Below, piece by piece: positions 32,873 to 42,094 of a stretch of DNA of 64,000 nt. The stretch is from Olsenella_L sp051876355. Its GTDB lineage: Bacteria > Actinomycetota > Coriobacteriia > Coriobacteriales > Atopobiaceae. Below the pieces are notes generated by a model, which was not told the DNA's origin, ran no database searches, and worked only from the letters and a program-made list of their open reading frames with translations. Numbering within the stretch: the stretch's first letter is position 1; each line of letters opens with the position of its first letter. Both the position numbers and the translations under genes were made by a program. The DNA lies in the NCBI GenBank assembly GCA_051876355.1, contig JBJEHU010000037.1, positions 204,148-268,147 of the forward strand. The letters are read 5' to 3'.

Positions 32873-33838
32873 GTGGCATTCACGGTTGTCGGCACCGGCT
32901 CGGCGCTTCCGAATCGGGTTGTCACGAACGACGAGCTCTCGACGTTCATCGATACGACAGACGAATGGATACAGACCCGAACCGGCATAGCGACTCGGCA
33001 CGTCTGCACGGACGAGACGCTCGACGATCTTGCGGTCGAGGCTTCGAAGAAGGCGCTCGATGCTGCCGGCATGACGGCAGGCGATCTCGATCTCATCGTC
33101 TGCTCCACGACGTCGGGTGACCATCTGATGCCGGCCGAGGCCTGTGCCGTGGCTGAGCGCATCGGTGCCCATTGCCCCGCATTCGATGTCTCGGCAGCCT
33201 GTGCCGGCTTCATCTTCGCACTCGATGCGGCAGACGGCTGGTTCTGCCGGAACCGCGCAAAGACGGCGCTTGTCCTTTCTGCCGAGAAGATGAGCCGCCT
33301 GCTCGACTGGGAGGACCGTAGCACCTGCGTCCTTTTCGGCGATGGTGCAGGAGCGGCTGTCGTCACGGCAGGAGGCGAGAGCCCGCTCTGGAGTCGCCTT
33401 GTGACGAAGCCCGATGTCGCATCGCTCGATGTGCCGGGGCTTGTCGGCACGTCTCCTTTCGGCGGCACGGCAGAGGCCAGGCCTTCGAAGCTCCTCATGA
33501 AGGGACGCAAGGTCTTCCATTTCGCGGTCTCGAGCATCGAGGAAGAGCTCGACGCTCTCACGCAGGAGACCGGCACCGCGCTTTCCGATATCGACCATTT
33601 CATCTTCCATCAGGCAAACGAGCGCATCCTCGATGCGGTCGCGAAGAGGTGCTCGCTCGAGCCTGACAGGATTGTCCATACCATCAAGGAGACCGGCAAC
33701 ATCTCGAGCGCCTGCATACCGCTTGCGCTCGACCGCATGGCACGAGCAGGCAAGCTCCGCGACGGAGACCTCATCGTGCTCTGCGGCTTCGGAGCTGGCC
33801 TCGATATCGCGACCGCCCTCATCCGCTGGAAGGCATGA
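32873..33838 (+). CDS. fabH: beta-ketoacyl-ACP synthase III
   Basis: 321 residues; condenses acetyl-CoA (or another primer) with malonyl-ACP to start fatty acid synthesis. Catalytic triad: Cys110 in DVSAACAGF, His in FIFHQANERI and Asn in ETGNISSACIPLAL, where the usual NTSAAS is NISSAC. GTG start 1 nt after the MarR stop, behind GAAGGGG. Confidence 0.94.
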   Translation: MAFTVVGTGSALPNRVVTNDELSTFIDTTDEWIQTRTGIATRHVCTDETLDDLAVEASKKALDAAGMTAGDLDLIVCSTTSGDHLMPAEACAVAERIGAHCPAFDVSAACAGFIFALDAADGWFCRNRAKTALVLSAEKMSRLLDWEDRSTCVLFGDGAGAAVVTAGGESPLWSRLVTKPDVASLDVPGLVGTSPFGGTAEARPSKLLMKGRKVFHFAVSSIEEELDALTQETGTALSDIDHFIFHQANERILDAVAKRCSLEPDRIVHTIKETGNISSACIPLALDRMARAGKLRDGDLIVLCGFGAGLDIATALIRWKA

Positions 33839-33910
33839 GGCATACTTGTCATCAGGCGCCCCAAAGGCGCATGAGAAGCGCAAAGGCGCATGGATAGAAG
33901 GAGAAACATC

Positions 33911-34138
33911 ATGGCAGAGTCAACGTTCGATCGCGTCGTCGCAATCCTCAAGGACCAGGAGGGCCTCGACGACGTCGAGCTCAAGCCCGAGACGAAGCTC
34001 GCCGAGGTCGGCCTCGACTCCATGAGCACCGTCGAGGCGGTCATGGCATGCGAGGACGAGTTCGGCATCGAGATCGATCCTGAGGCCAACCCCCAGACGA
34101 TCCAGGAGTTCGTCGACCTCGTTGAGGCACAGCTCTAA
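33911..34138 (+). CDS. acpP: acyl carrier protein
   Basis: 75 residues. The phosphopantetheine attachment Ser37 is in the GLDSMSTVEAVM motif, in an acidic four-helix fold. ATG 33911 with AAGGAG 8 nt upstream. Carries the growing chain for the Fab enzymes encoded around it. Confidence 0.95.
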   Translation: MAESTFDRVVAILKDQEGLDDVELKPETKLAEVGLDSMSTVEAVMACEDEFGIEIDPEANPQTIQEFVDLVEAQL

Positions 34139-34169
34139 AGATCACTCAGCAGGAAAGGATGAAACGCGT

Positions 34170-35114
34170 ATGATCAAGACTCCTCTCTGCGACCTGGCAG
34201 GCATCGAGAAGCCGATCTTCCAGGGCGGCATGGCATGGATTGCCGACGCGAGCCTCGCCTCCGCCGTATCGAATGCCGGCGGTCTCGGCATCATCTCCGC
34301 GATGAATGCCAATGCCGACTGGCTCAGGAACGAGATCCGCGACTGCCGCACCCGCACGACGAAGCCCTTCGGCGTCAATATCATGCTGCAGAGCCCGTTT
34401 GCCGACGATGTGGCCCAGGTCGTGGCTGAGGAGAAGGTCCCTGTCGTCGTGACAGGCGCGGGCAATCCGAGCAAGTACATGAAGATGTGGCAGGCGGCCG
34501 GCATCAAGGTCATCCCGGTCGTCTCCTCGGTGGCGCTTGCACGCCTTCTCGAGCGTGTCGGCGCCGCCGCAATCGTCGCCGAGGGCGGCGAGTCCGGCGG
34601 ACATGTCGGCGATGTCTCGACGATGGCGCTCGTGCCGCAGGTCGTGGACGCCGTGAAGATTCCTGTCATCGCAGCCGGCGGCATCGCTGACGGACGCCAG
34701 ATGGCAGCAGCCTTCATGCTTGGCGCCTGTGGCGTCCAGGTAGGCACCCGCTTCCTCGTGGCACATGAGTGCACGGTTGCAGACGAATACAAGAAGCGCG
34801 TCCTCAAGGCGAACGACCTCTCGACGGTCGTGACGGGCCGCTCGATCAACGGCGCGGTGCGCTGCCTCAAGACCCCGTTCTCGCAGAAGTTCCTGCGCGC
34901 GGAGAAGGAAGGCGCCACGGCTGAGGAGCTTGGCAAGATGGGTGCTGGGTCGCTTCGCAAGGCCGCGAAGGACGGCAACTACGAGGAGGGCTCGTTCATG
35001 TGCGGCGAAGTCGCCGGCATGGTGAAGAAGGAGCAGTCTGCCGCCGAGATTGTCGACGACCTCATGCAGGGCTGCGAAGAGGCGCTCAAGGGGGCCACGA
35101 AATGGCTGGCATAG
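34170..35114 (+). CDS. fabK: enoyl-ACP reductase II, FMN-dependent
   Basis: 314 residues, nitronate monooxygenase/FabK family TIM barrel. Segments PIFQGGMAWIADASLASAVS, GVNIMLQSP, VVVTGAGNPSKYM, AEGGESGGHVGDVSTMALVP and PVIAAGGIADGRQMAAA mark the FMN site and match streptococcal FabK. It reduces enoyl-ACP with NAD(P)H in the last elongation step. No FabI is in the operon, so this is probably the main enoyl reductase; FabK enzymes are insensitive to triclosan as known for the family. Overlaps fabD by 13 nt. Confidence 0.94.
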   Translation: MIKTPLCDLAGIEKPIFQGGMAWIADASLASAVSNAGGLGIISAMNANADWLRNEIRDCRTRTTKPFGVNIMLQSPFADDVAQVVAEEKVPVVVTGAGNPSKYMKMWQAAGIKVIPVVSSVALARLLERVGAAAIVAEGGESGGHVGDVSTMALVPQVVDAVKIPVIAAGGIADGRQMAAAFMLGACGVQVGTRFLVAHECTVADEYKKRVLKANDLSTVVTGRSINGAVRCLKTPFSQKFLRAEKEGATAEELGKMGAGSLRKAAKDGNYEEGSFMCGEVAGMVKKEQSAAEIVDDLMQGCEEALKGATKWLA

Positions 35115-36037
35115 CATTCCTGTTTGCAGGCCAGGGTTCCCAGAAGCCCGGCATGGGCAAGGCGCTTGCAGGTGCTTCCGCTGCTGCGAAGAAGGTCTAT
35201 GACGGGGCGGACGCCGTGCGTCCGGGCACCGCTTCCCAGTGTTTCGAAGGCACGAAGGAAGAGCTTGGCCAGACCATCAACACGCAGCCCTGCGTCTTTG
35301 CGACCGATCTTGCCGCAGCCGCTGCGCTCGAAGAGCTCGGCATACGTCCCCAGGCGGTTGCCGGACACTCGCTCGGCGAGGTCGCAGCCCTGACATTTGC
35401 CGGAGCCTTCTCGCTCGAGGAGGGAACGCGTCTCATCGAGGTCCGCGCCAAGGCCATGGCAGACTGCACCGAAAAGCATCCGGGCGCCATGCGTGCCGTG
35501 CTCAAGCTCGATGCAGACAAGGTATCCGAGCTTGCCCATGAGGCGGGCGAAGCATGGCCGGTGAACTTCAACTCCCCGCAGCAGACGGTCGTTGCCGGCT
35601 CTGCCGAGGCCTGCGAGAAGCTCGATGGCCTCGTGAAGGCGGCGGGCGGCAGGAGCATGAAGGTCGCTGTCTCCGGTGCTTTCCACAGCCCCTATATGGC
35701 GGAAGCCACCGAGGCGCTTGCAGGCTATCTCGAGACGAATCCGGTCCATGCGCCAAAGCTTCCGGTCTATGCGAACAGGACGGGCGAGACATATCCGGAG
35801 GACACGGCAGAGATTGCAGCGCTTCTCTCCGAGCAGGTCTCGAATCCTGTCAAGTGGACAGACGAGCTCCATGCGATGCAGGACGCCGGCATCGATACGT
35901 TCATCGAGGTCGGACCAGGACACACGCTCACGGGTCTCGTGAAGCGGACGCTCGAAGGCGTCGACGCCGTCTGTGTCGAGACGCCCGAGGCAGCCGAAGA
36001 GGCACGCGCCCTCGTGGCAGGAAAGGGGCTCATCTGA
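35102..36037 (+). CDS. fabD: malonyl-CoA:ACP transacylase
   Basis: 311 residues. Transfers malonyl from CoA to ACP. Nucleophile Ser in AGHSLGEVAAL (about residue 88), catalytic His in GAFHSPYM, and N-terminal FAGQGSQKPGMG. Starts within fabK and stops at TGATG over the fabG start, so it is translationally coupled on both sides. Confidence 0.95.
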   Translation: MAGIAFLFAGQGSQKPGMGKALAGASAAAKKVYDGADAVRPGTASQCFEGTKEELGQTINTQPCVFATDLAAAAALEELGIRPQAVAGHSLGEVAALTFAGAFSLEEGTRLIEVRAKAMADCTEKHPGAMRAVLKLDADKVSELAHEAGEAWPVNFNSPQQTVVAGSAEACEKLDGLVKAAGGRSMKVAVSGAFHSPYMAEATEALAGYLETNPVHAPKLPVYANRTGETYPEDTAEIAALLSEQVSNPVKWTDELHAMQDAGIDTFIEVGPGHTLTGLVKRTLEGVDAVCVETPEAAEEARALVAGKGLI

Positions 36038-36810
36038 TGGCAGAAGCAAAGACAGGCACGCTCGAGCGCGATATGTCGCGCCACGTGGCGCTGGTGACCG
36101 GAGGATCTCGTGGCATCGGCCGTGCCTGCGCCCTTGCGCTTGCACGCGATGGATACGACCTTGCCATCATCTTTGCCGGCAACGAGGCAGCAGCTGCCGA
36201 GTGCGTCGGGCTTCTCGAGAACGAGGGTGCGACCGCGAAGGCCTACCGCTGCAATGTCGCAGACGAGGATGAGGTCAACGCCACGGTCAAGCAGGTGCAG
36301 GCCGACTTCGGCAGCGTCTGGGCTCTCGTGAACGATGCCGGCATCACGCGCGATACGCTCCTTGCCCGCATGAAGGACGAGGACTTCGATGCCGTGCTCG
36401 ATGTGAACCTCAAGGGTGCCTTCCATATGATCCGCGCCCTCATGCGCGGCTTCGTACGCCAGAAGGGCGGCCGCATCGTGAACCTTGCCTCTGTCGTCGG
36501 CCTCTCCGGCAACATCGGCCAGGCGAACTATGCTGCCTCGAAGGCAGGACTGATCGGCCTCACGAAGTCCGTCGCCCGCGAGCTTGCAGGCAGAGGCGTC
36601 ACGTGCAATGCCGTGGCACCGGGCTTCATCGAGACGGACATGACGCGTGCGCTCGACGAGAAGACGCGTGCCGGCTATGAGGGAGAGATTCCCCTGAAGA
36701 GGCTTGGCACGGCCGAAGAGGTCGCGAATGTTGTTGCATTCCTCGCCTCCGACAAGGCCTCGTATGTGACGGGAGAGACGATCCGTATCGACGGCGGACT
36801 GTGCATGTAG
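36037..36810 (+). CDS. fabG: 3-oxoacyl-ACP reductase
   Basis: 257 residues, short-chain dehydrogenase. NADPH site VTGGSRGIGRACALAL, NDAGI, catalytic Ser in NLASVVG and YAASK Tyr/Lys pair, ending TIRIDGGLCM. About a dozen extra N-terminal residues (MAEAKTGTLERDMSRH) precede the usual start; the Met at residue 13 is an alternative. Reduces 3-ketoacyl-ACP in each cycle. Confidence 0.95.
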   Translation: MAEAKTGTLERDMSRHVALVTGGSRGIGRACALALARDGYDLAIIFAGNEAAAAECVGLLENEGATAKAYRCNVADEDEVNATVKQVQADFGSVWALVNDAGITRDTLLARMKDEDFDAVLDVNLKGAFHMIRALMRGFVRQKGGRIVNLASVVGLSGNIGQANYAASKAGLIGLTKSVARELAGRGVTCNAVAPGFIETDMTRALDEKTRAGYEGEIPLKRLGTAEEVANVVAFLASDKASYVTGETIRIDGGLCM

Positions 36811-36838
36811 CGCAGCCTCTCGTGCAGGAAGGAACCAA

Positions 36839-38086
36839 ATGAACCGCAGAGTTGTCATAACCGGCATCGGCGCCATCACCCCCGTGGGCCTGAACGCGTC
36901 CGAGAGCTGGGATTCGCTTGTCGCAGGAAAGAGCGGCATCGCCGAGATCGACGCCTTCGATACGACGAACTTCCGTGTCAAGGTCGCAGCAGAGGTCAAG
37001 GGCTTCGATGCCGAGGCCCTGCTCGGCAAGGCAGAGGCAAAGCATCACGACCGCTATACGCAGTTCGCGCTCGTCGCATCCGATGAGGCCATGAAGGACT
37101 CTGGCCTCGATCAGGAGGGTGCAATCGACTCTGACCGCCTCGGCGTCTACATCGGCTCCGGCATCGGCGGCATCGGCACGATCGAAGAGCAGTGCGAGCG
37201 CCTCCAGAATGGCGGCCCGCGCAAGATCTCTCCGTTCTTCGTGCCGATGATCATCGCGAACATGGCATCGGGCGAAGTCTCGATCAGGCATCATGTCACG
37301 GGCCCGACGCTTCCGGTCGTCACGGCCTGCGCGACGTCGACGAACGCGATCGGCGAGGCATTCCGTGCCATCAAGGGCGGCTACGCCGATGCAATACTTG
37401 CAGGCGGTGCCGAGGCAGCCATCGTGCCGGTCTCCATTGCCGGCTTCATGAATGCCCGCGCGCTCTCGACAAATCCCGATCCGGCCACTGCCTGCCGTCC
37501 CTTCGATGCGGAGCGCAATGGCTTTGTCATGGGCGAAGGCGCCTGCGTGCTCGTCCTCGAGGAGCTCGAGCATGCCAAGGCCCGCGGTGCCCACATCGTG
37601 GCCGAGGTCGCAGGGTATGGCAACACGGCCGACGCCTACCACATCACGTCTCCCGATCCTGACGCCTCCGGCATCACGCGTGCCATCAAGCAGGCTGTCG
37701 AGGAGGCCAAGCTCGATCCTTCCGAGGGCCTCTACATCAATGCCCACGGCACCTCGACGAAGCTCAACGACTCCTCCGAGACGAAGGGAATCAAGCAGGC
37801 GCTCGGCGAGGAGGCGGCACGTGCTGCCCACATCTCGTCCACGAAGTCGATGACGGGACATATGCTCGGCGCGACGGGCGCTGTCGAGGCCATGGCAAGC
37901 GCCTATACGCTTGAGCATGGCGTCATCCCGCCGACCATCAACTACAGGACGCCCGATCCGGCCTGCGATCTTGACTACACGCCGAACGAGGCCAAGCCCT
38001 TCGACGGAAAGTGGGCGCTTTCGACGTCGCTCGGCTTCGGCGGACACAATGCCGTCATCGCGCTCAGGAAGTATGAGGAGGCGTAA
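36839..38086 (+). CDS. fabF: beta-ketoacyl-ACP synthase II
   Basis: 415 residues. Cys-His-His triad: Cys in VTACATSTNAI, His in NAHGTSTKLND and His in KSMTGHMLGATG. Elongation condensing enzyme. Good ribosome binding site GGAAGGAA. FabF-type enzymes elongate palmitoleate as well as saturated chains; no FabB, FabA or FabM is in the operon, so how unsaturated acids are made is not shown here. Confidence 0.96.
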   Translation: MNRRVVITGIGAITPVGLNASESWDSLVAGKSGIAEIDAFDTTNFRVKVAAEVKGFDAEALLGKAEAKHHDRYTQFALVASDEAMKDSGLDQEGAIDSDRLGVYIGSGIGGIGTIEEQCERLQNGGPRKISPFFVPMIIANMASGEVSIRHHVTGPTLPVVTACATSTNAIGEAFRAIKGGYADAILAGGAEAAIVPVSIAGFMNARALSTNPDPATACRPFDAERNGFVMGEGACVLVLEELEHAKARGAHIVAEVAGYGNTADAYHITSPDPDASGITRAIKQAVEEAKLDPSEGLYINAHGTSTKLNDSSETKGIKQALGEEAARAAHISSTKSMTGHMLGATGAVEAMASAYTLEHGVIPPTINYRTPDPACDLDYTPNEAKPFDGKWALSTSLGFGGHNAVIALRKYEEA

Positions 38087-38091
38087 GGCAC

Positions 38092-38592
38092 ATGGATACC
38101 TCGACGAAGAGGATTGATGCAGTGGCCCAGCTCATGCAGCAGCGCGGCCTTGCCCGCGTGCGCATCGAGGAGGGCGATTCTGCCATCGAGCTCGAGCGCC
38201 CCGAAGCGTTCCCTGCACCGGCAGCTCCTGCTGCCGTCCTGCCGGAAGCTGCTCCTCAGGCACCAGCTGCCCCTGCAGCGCCTGCACCCGAGACGGCTAC
38301 ACCGGCACCCGAAGAGCCTGCTGAGCCGGAAGGCGAAGAGCCGCTCGACATGTCGAAGGTGACGGCCGTGAAGGCGCCGATGGTCGGCGTCTTCTATGCT
38401 GCGCCGGCACCGGGCGCGAAGCCGTTCGTGCAGGTCGGCTCGAAGGTCAAGAAGGGCGACGTGCTCTGCGTCATCGAGGCCATGAAGGAAATGAAGGAAG
38501 TCACGGCCGACTGTGACGGCGAGATTGTCGATATCACGGTCTCCGACGGCGAGCTCGTCGAGTACGGCTCGGTCCTCATGAAGATCTACTAG
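38092..38592 (+). CDS. accB: biotin carboxyl carrier protein of acetyl-CoA carboxylase
   Basis: 166 residues. N-terminal helix region, Ala/Pro-rich hinge (about 40-85), then the biotinyl domain with Lys132 in the motif IEAMKEMKEV (usually AMKLMNE), the target of the birA product. Starts 5 nt after fabF. Works with AccC and AccDA encoded downstream. Confidence 0.95.
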   Translation: MDTSTKRIDAVAQLMQQRGLARVRIEEGDSAIELERPEAFPAPAAPAAVLPEAAPQAPAAPAAPAPETATPAPEEPAEPEGEEPLDMSKVTAVKAPMVGVFYAAPAPGAKPFVQVGSKVKKGDVLCVIEAMKEMKEVTADCDGEIVDITVSDGELVEYGSVLMKIY

Positions 38593-38601
38593 GGAGATGG
38601 C

Positions 38602-39030
38602 ATGAACAAGACAGAGCTGGAGAAGATCCTGCCTCACAGGCCGCCCATGCTGCTTCTGGACGATGCCGAGGTCCAGGATGGACATGCTGTGGGACATGTG
38701 ACAATCAAGGGCGACGAGTTTTTCCTCCAGGGACATTTCCCCGACTATCCCGTCGTGCCGGGCGTCATACTCTGCGAGATGCTTGCACAGAACTGCTGCG
38801 TCCTTCTCGCCGATGGCCTCGACGCGAACAAGGCAACGCCGTTCTACACGAGCCTCGACAAGGTGCGCTTCAAGCATCAGGTGAGGCCGGGCGACACGGT
38901 GACGCTCGAGTGCGAGCTCACGAGGAGCCATGGCATGTTCCACTTCGCGCACGGCGAGGCGAAGGTCGGCGACACGGTTGCCTGCGTCGCAGACATGTCG
39001 TTCGCGCTTGTCCCGAAGAAGGACGCATAG
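38602..39030 (+). CDS. fabZ: 3-hydroxyacyl-ACP dehydratase
   Basis: 142 residues, hot-dog fold. N-terminal ILPHRPPMLLLDDAE and the active-site helix QGHFPDYPVVPGVILCEMLAQ, shown in part, with catalytic His and Glu. Placed between accB and accC, as in Streptococcus and other Firmicutes fab operons. RBS GGGAGA. Confidence 0.95.
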   Translation: MNKTELEKILPHRPPMLLLDDAEVQDGHAVGHVTIKGDEFFLQGHFPDYPVVPGVILCEMLAQNCCVLLADGLDANKATPFYTSLDKVRFKHQVRPGDTVTLECELTRSHGMFHFAHGEAKVGDTVACVADMSFALVPKKDA

Positions 39031-39033
39031 GCC

Positions 39034-40374
39034 ATGTTCGAGAAGATACTGATCGCGAACAGGGGAGAGGTCGCCGTCCGCATCATCCGCGCCTGCAAGG
39101 AGATGGGCGTGAAGACTGTCGCCATCTATTCGACGGCAGATGCGGCAGCGCTCCATGTGACACTTGCCGACGAGGCCTACTGCATAGGCGGTCCGCGTGC
39201 GGCCGAGTCCTACCTCAATACGAACGCTATCATTACGGTCGCGCTCGAGTCCGGCGCTTCGGCAATACACCCAGGATATGGCTTCCTCTCCGAGAATGCG
39301 GCCTTTGCCCGTGAATGCCGCGAGCACGGCCTTGTCTTCATCGGCCCCTCGCCTGAAATCATGGAGCTCATGGGGGACAAGGACCAGGCGCGGCGCACGG
39401 CCAGATCTGCTGGCGTGCCGATCGTGCCGGGGTGCGATCTTCTCGAGACGCCTCAGCAGGCAGAGGAAGAGGCACGCCGCATCGGCTGCCCCGTGCTTGT
39501 GAAGGCGCGTGCCGGCGGCGGTGGCCGCGGCATCCGCAAGGTCCTCGCGCCGGAGGATGCACCTTCTGCCTTCGAGCAGGCTCGTGCAGAGTCGCAGAGC
39601 GCCTTCGGCGACGGCGAGTGCTACATGGAGAAGTTCATCTCTCCGGCACACCACATCGAGGTGCAGATCCTTGCCGATTCCCATGGCCATGTGTTCTCGC
39701 TCGGCGAGCGCGAGTGCTCCGTGCAGCGCAGGAACCAGAAGCTCCTCGAGGAGAGCCCGAGCCCGTGCCCGGCGCTCACGCCCGAGATCCGCGAGCACAT
39801 GTATGAGTGCGCACGCAACCTTGCGAAGAAGGTCGGCTACGAAGGGCTCGGCACGATAGAGTTCCTGTTCAGCGATTCCGGCGAGTTCTGGTTCATGGAG
39901 ATGAACACGAGGCTCCAGGTCGAGCACCCGATCACGGAGTTCGTGACCGGCATCGACCTCGTGAAGTGGCAGCTCCGCGTTGCGGCAGGTGCAGACCTCG
40001 GCTCCTGGAAGCAGGAGAACATCCAGTGCGTCGGCCATGCCATCGAGTGCCGCATCAATGCAGAGACGCCCGATTTCCTGCCCTCTGCCGGCGACATCAC
40101 GATGCTCCATGCACCGAACGGCCCCTGGGTACGCTTCGACTCGGCGCTCTACGTGGGCGCAAGCGTCCCGCCCTACTACGACTCGCTCCTGGCCAAGCTC
40201 ATCGTCTATTCGCCAACGCGCGAAGAGGCCATACGCAAGATGCGCTCCGCCCTCGGCGAGCTTGTGATCGAGGGCGTCGACTACAATGCCGACCTGCAGC
40301 TCGATATCCTGAGCAACAAGGAATTCCTTTCGGGCAACTACCATACGAATCTGATGGAGCACCTCTATGAGTGA
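39034..40374 (+). CDS. accC: biotin carboxylase subunit of acetyl-CoA carboxylase
   Basis: 446 residues, ATP-grasp enzyme that carboxylates biotin on AccB. N-terminus MFEKILIANRGEVAVRIIRA, glycine-rich ATP loop KARAGGGGRGIRKV, catalytic EMNTRLQVEHPITEFVTG. Starts 3 nt after fabZ and overlaps accDA by 8 nt. No fused carrier domain. Confidence 0.96.
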   Translation: MFEKILIANRGEVAVRIIRACKEMGVKTVAIYSTADAAALHVTLADEAYCIGGPRAAESYLNTNAIITVALESGASAIHPGYGFLSENAAFARECREHGLVFIGPSPEIMELMGDKDQARRTARSAGVPIVPGCDLLETPQQAEEEARRIGCPVLVKARAGGGGRGIRKVLAPEDAPSAFEQARAESQSAFGDGECYMEKFISPAHHIEVQILADSHGHVFSLGERECSVQRRNQKLLEESPSPCPALTPEIREHMYECARNLAKKVGYEGLGTIEFLFSDSGEFWFMEMNTRLQVEHPITEFVTGIDLVKWQLRVAAGADLGSWKQENIQCVGHAIECRINAETPDFLPSAGDITMLHAPNGPWVRFDSALYVGASVPPYYDSLLAKLIVYSPTREEAIRKMRSALGELVIEGVDYNADLQLDILSNKEFLSGNYHTNLMEHLYE

Positions 40375-42094
40375 ACGCCAGAAGTCTCTGAACGAGCTCG
40401 AAGGGCCCGTCACCGAAGTGCCGGTCGATATCCCGGAGCGCACGATCCTGGTGCGCTGCCCCCAGTGCCGCCATGCGATTGACGCGGAGGTGCTGAAACA
40501 GAATCTCGATGTGTGCCCACGCTGCGGCAAGCACATGCGCATCGGTGCCAGAAGGCGCCTTGCGCTCACGGCCGATGCCAGCTCCTTCGAGGAATGGGAT
40601 GCCAATATCGAGGCCAAGGACATCCTCGATTTCCCTGATTACGAAGAGAAGCTCGCCGCTGCACGCCAGAAATCGGGCGGAGAGAAGGAAGCGGTCGTCT
40701 GCGGCAAGGCCACGATCTCCGGCGAGTCCTGCGCCCTCTTCATCATGAACGGCGACTTCATGATGGGATCCATGGGGGCGGCAGTCGGCGAGAAGATCTG
40801 CCGCTGCTTCGAGCGTGCGACGAACGAGAGCCTTCCTGTCGTCGGCTTCACGATGTCGGGCGGTGCCCGCATGCAGGAAGGACTCACCTCCCTCATGCAG
40901 ATGGCAAAGGTCTCGAATGCCGTCAAGCGCCACTCCGATGCTGGCCTTGCATATATCTGTGTCCTGACCGATCCCACCTCGGGCGGCGTCACGGCCTCCT
41001 TTGCCATGGAGGCAGATATCACGCTTGCCGAGCCCGATGCGCTTGTCGCGTTCGCGGGACCGCGCGTCGTCGAGCAGACGACGCACAAGAAGCTCCCCCA
41101 GGGCTTCCAGCGCTCGGAGTTCGTGCTTGCGCATGGCTTCTGCGACATGGTCGTCGAGCGCAAGGAGATTCCCTCCACGCTTGGCTACCTGCTCTATCTC
41201 CATGACCGGGATGCCTGGGGCAAGCGCGAGGTGCCGAAGTGCGAGGCGGCCTATCCCAAAGAGGCACGCTGGCCGCTTCCGCACCATCTCGAGAAGCTTG
41301 CTGCATCAGATGCCACAGCCTACGACCTCGTGAAGCGCGTGAGGAACGCTGACAGACCATCTGTCCCTTCCGTCATGGACACCACGTTCGAGGGCTTCAT
41401 CGAGCTTCACGGCGACCACGAGTTCGGCGACGATGCTGCCATCGTCGCAGGTCTGGCGCTTCTCGATGGACGCCCGGTCACGGTCATCGCGACCGACCGC
41501 GGACGCGGCATCAAGGAACGGGTTGCCAGAAACTATGGCTCGCCCGAGCCGGAAGGCTACCGCAAGGCGCTCCGGCTCATGAGAGAGGCAGAGAAGTTCC
41601 ACCGCCCCGTGATCTGCCTTGTGGATACGTCAGGGGCGTACCCCGGCATGGAGGCAGAGGAGCGCGGCCAGGGTGCTGCGATCGCAGACAACCTTGTCGC
41701 TATGGGTTCCTTGAGGACACCCGAGATCACCGTCATCATGGGCGAAGGCGGCTCGGGCGGAGCGCTCGGCCTGGCTGTCGCCGACCGTGTGCTCATGCTC
41801 TCCGATGCGGTCTATTCCGTCGTGAGCCCCGAAGGCTGCTCGACGATTCTCTTCAAGACGCCGAAGCGTGCAGCCGATGCGGCCGAAGCTCTCGGCATCA
41901 CGGCTCCCTTCCTCAAGAATCTCGGCATCATCGATGGTATTGTCGATGCAGAAGGCTTCGGCACGGACGAGTTTGCAGAGCGCTTCCGGAAGTGCCTTGC
42001 GGATCAGGTTGCGGAGCTCGAGGTCATGACAGAAGACGAGCTTGTCGAGGCACGCTACGAGAAGTTCCGTGCCATCGGAAGGAGGGACCAGTGA
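40367..42094 (+). CDS. accDA: acetyl-CoA carboxylase carboxyltransferase, fused beta and alpha subunits
   Basis: 575 residues. The first half is AccD: zinc ribbon C31-x2-C34-x15-C50-x2-C53 (RCPQCRH, VCPRCGKH), MGSMGAAVGEKI and MSGGARMQEG. The second half, from about residue 310, is AccA (DRGRGIKERVARNYGSPEPEGY, MGEGGSGGALGLAVADRVLM). AccA and AccD are usually separate chains; fusion in one polypeptide fixes stoichiometry. The N-terminal helix region of AccA (KLAASDATAYDLVKRVRN) is kept as linker. Makes malonyl-CoA for FabD. Confidence 0.95.
   Translation: MSERQKSLNELEGPVTEVPVDIPERTILVRCPQCRHAIDAEVLKQNLDVCPRCGKHMRIGARRRLALTADASSFEEWDANIEAKDILDFPDYEEKLAAARQKSGGEKEAVVCGKATISGESCALFIMNGDFMMGSMGAAVGEKICRCFERATNESLPVVGFTMSGGARMQEGLTSLMQMAKVSNAVKRHSDAGLAYICVLTDPTSGGVTASFAMEADITLAEPDALVAFAGPRVVEQTTHKKLPQGFQRSEFVLAHGFCDMVVERKEIPSTLGYLLYLHDRDAWGKREVPKCEAAYPKEARWPLPHHLEKLAASDATAYDLVKRVRNADRPSVPSVMDTTFEGFIELHGDHEFGDDAAIVAGLALLDGRPVTVIATDRGRGIKERVARNYGSPEPEGYRKALRLMREAEKFHRPVICLVDTSGAYPGMEAEERGQGAAIADNLVAMGSLRTPEITVIMGEGGSGGALGLAVADRVLMLSDAVYSVVSPEGCSTILFKTPKRAADAAEALGITAPFLKNLGIIDGIVDAEGFGTDEFAERFRKCLADQVAELEVMTEDELVEARYEKFRAIGRRDQ

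Noticed and set aside
33863..33892. 11-bp direct repeat AAAGGCGCATG twice before acpP
   Set aside because: Only two copies with a 19-nt period, not flanking anything mobile; too short to call a repeat array or an operator without further support.
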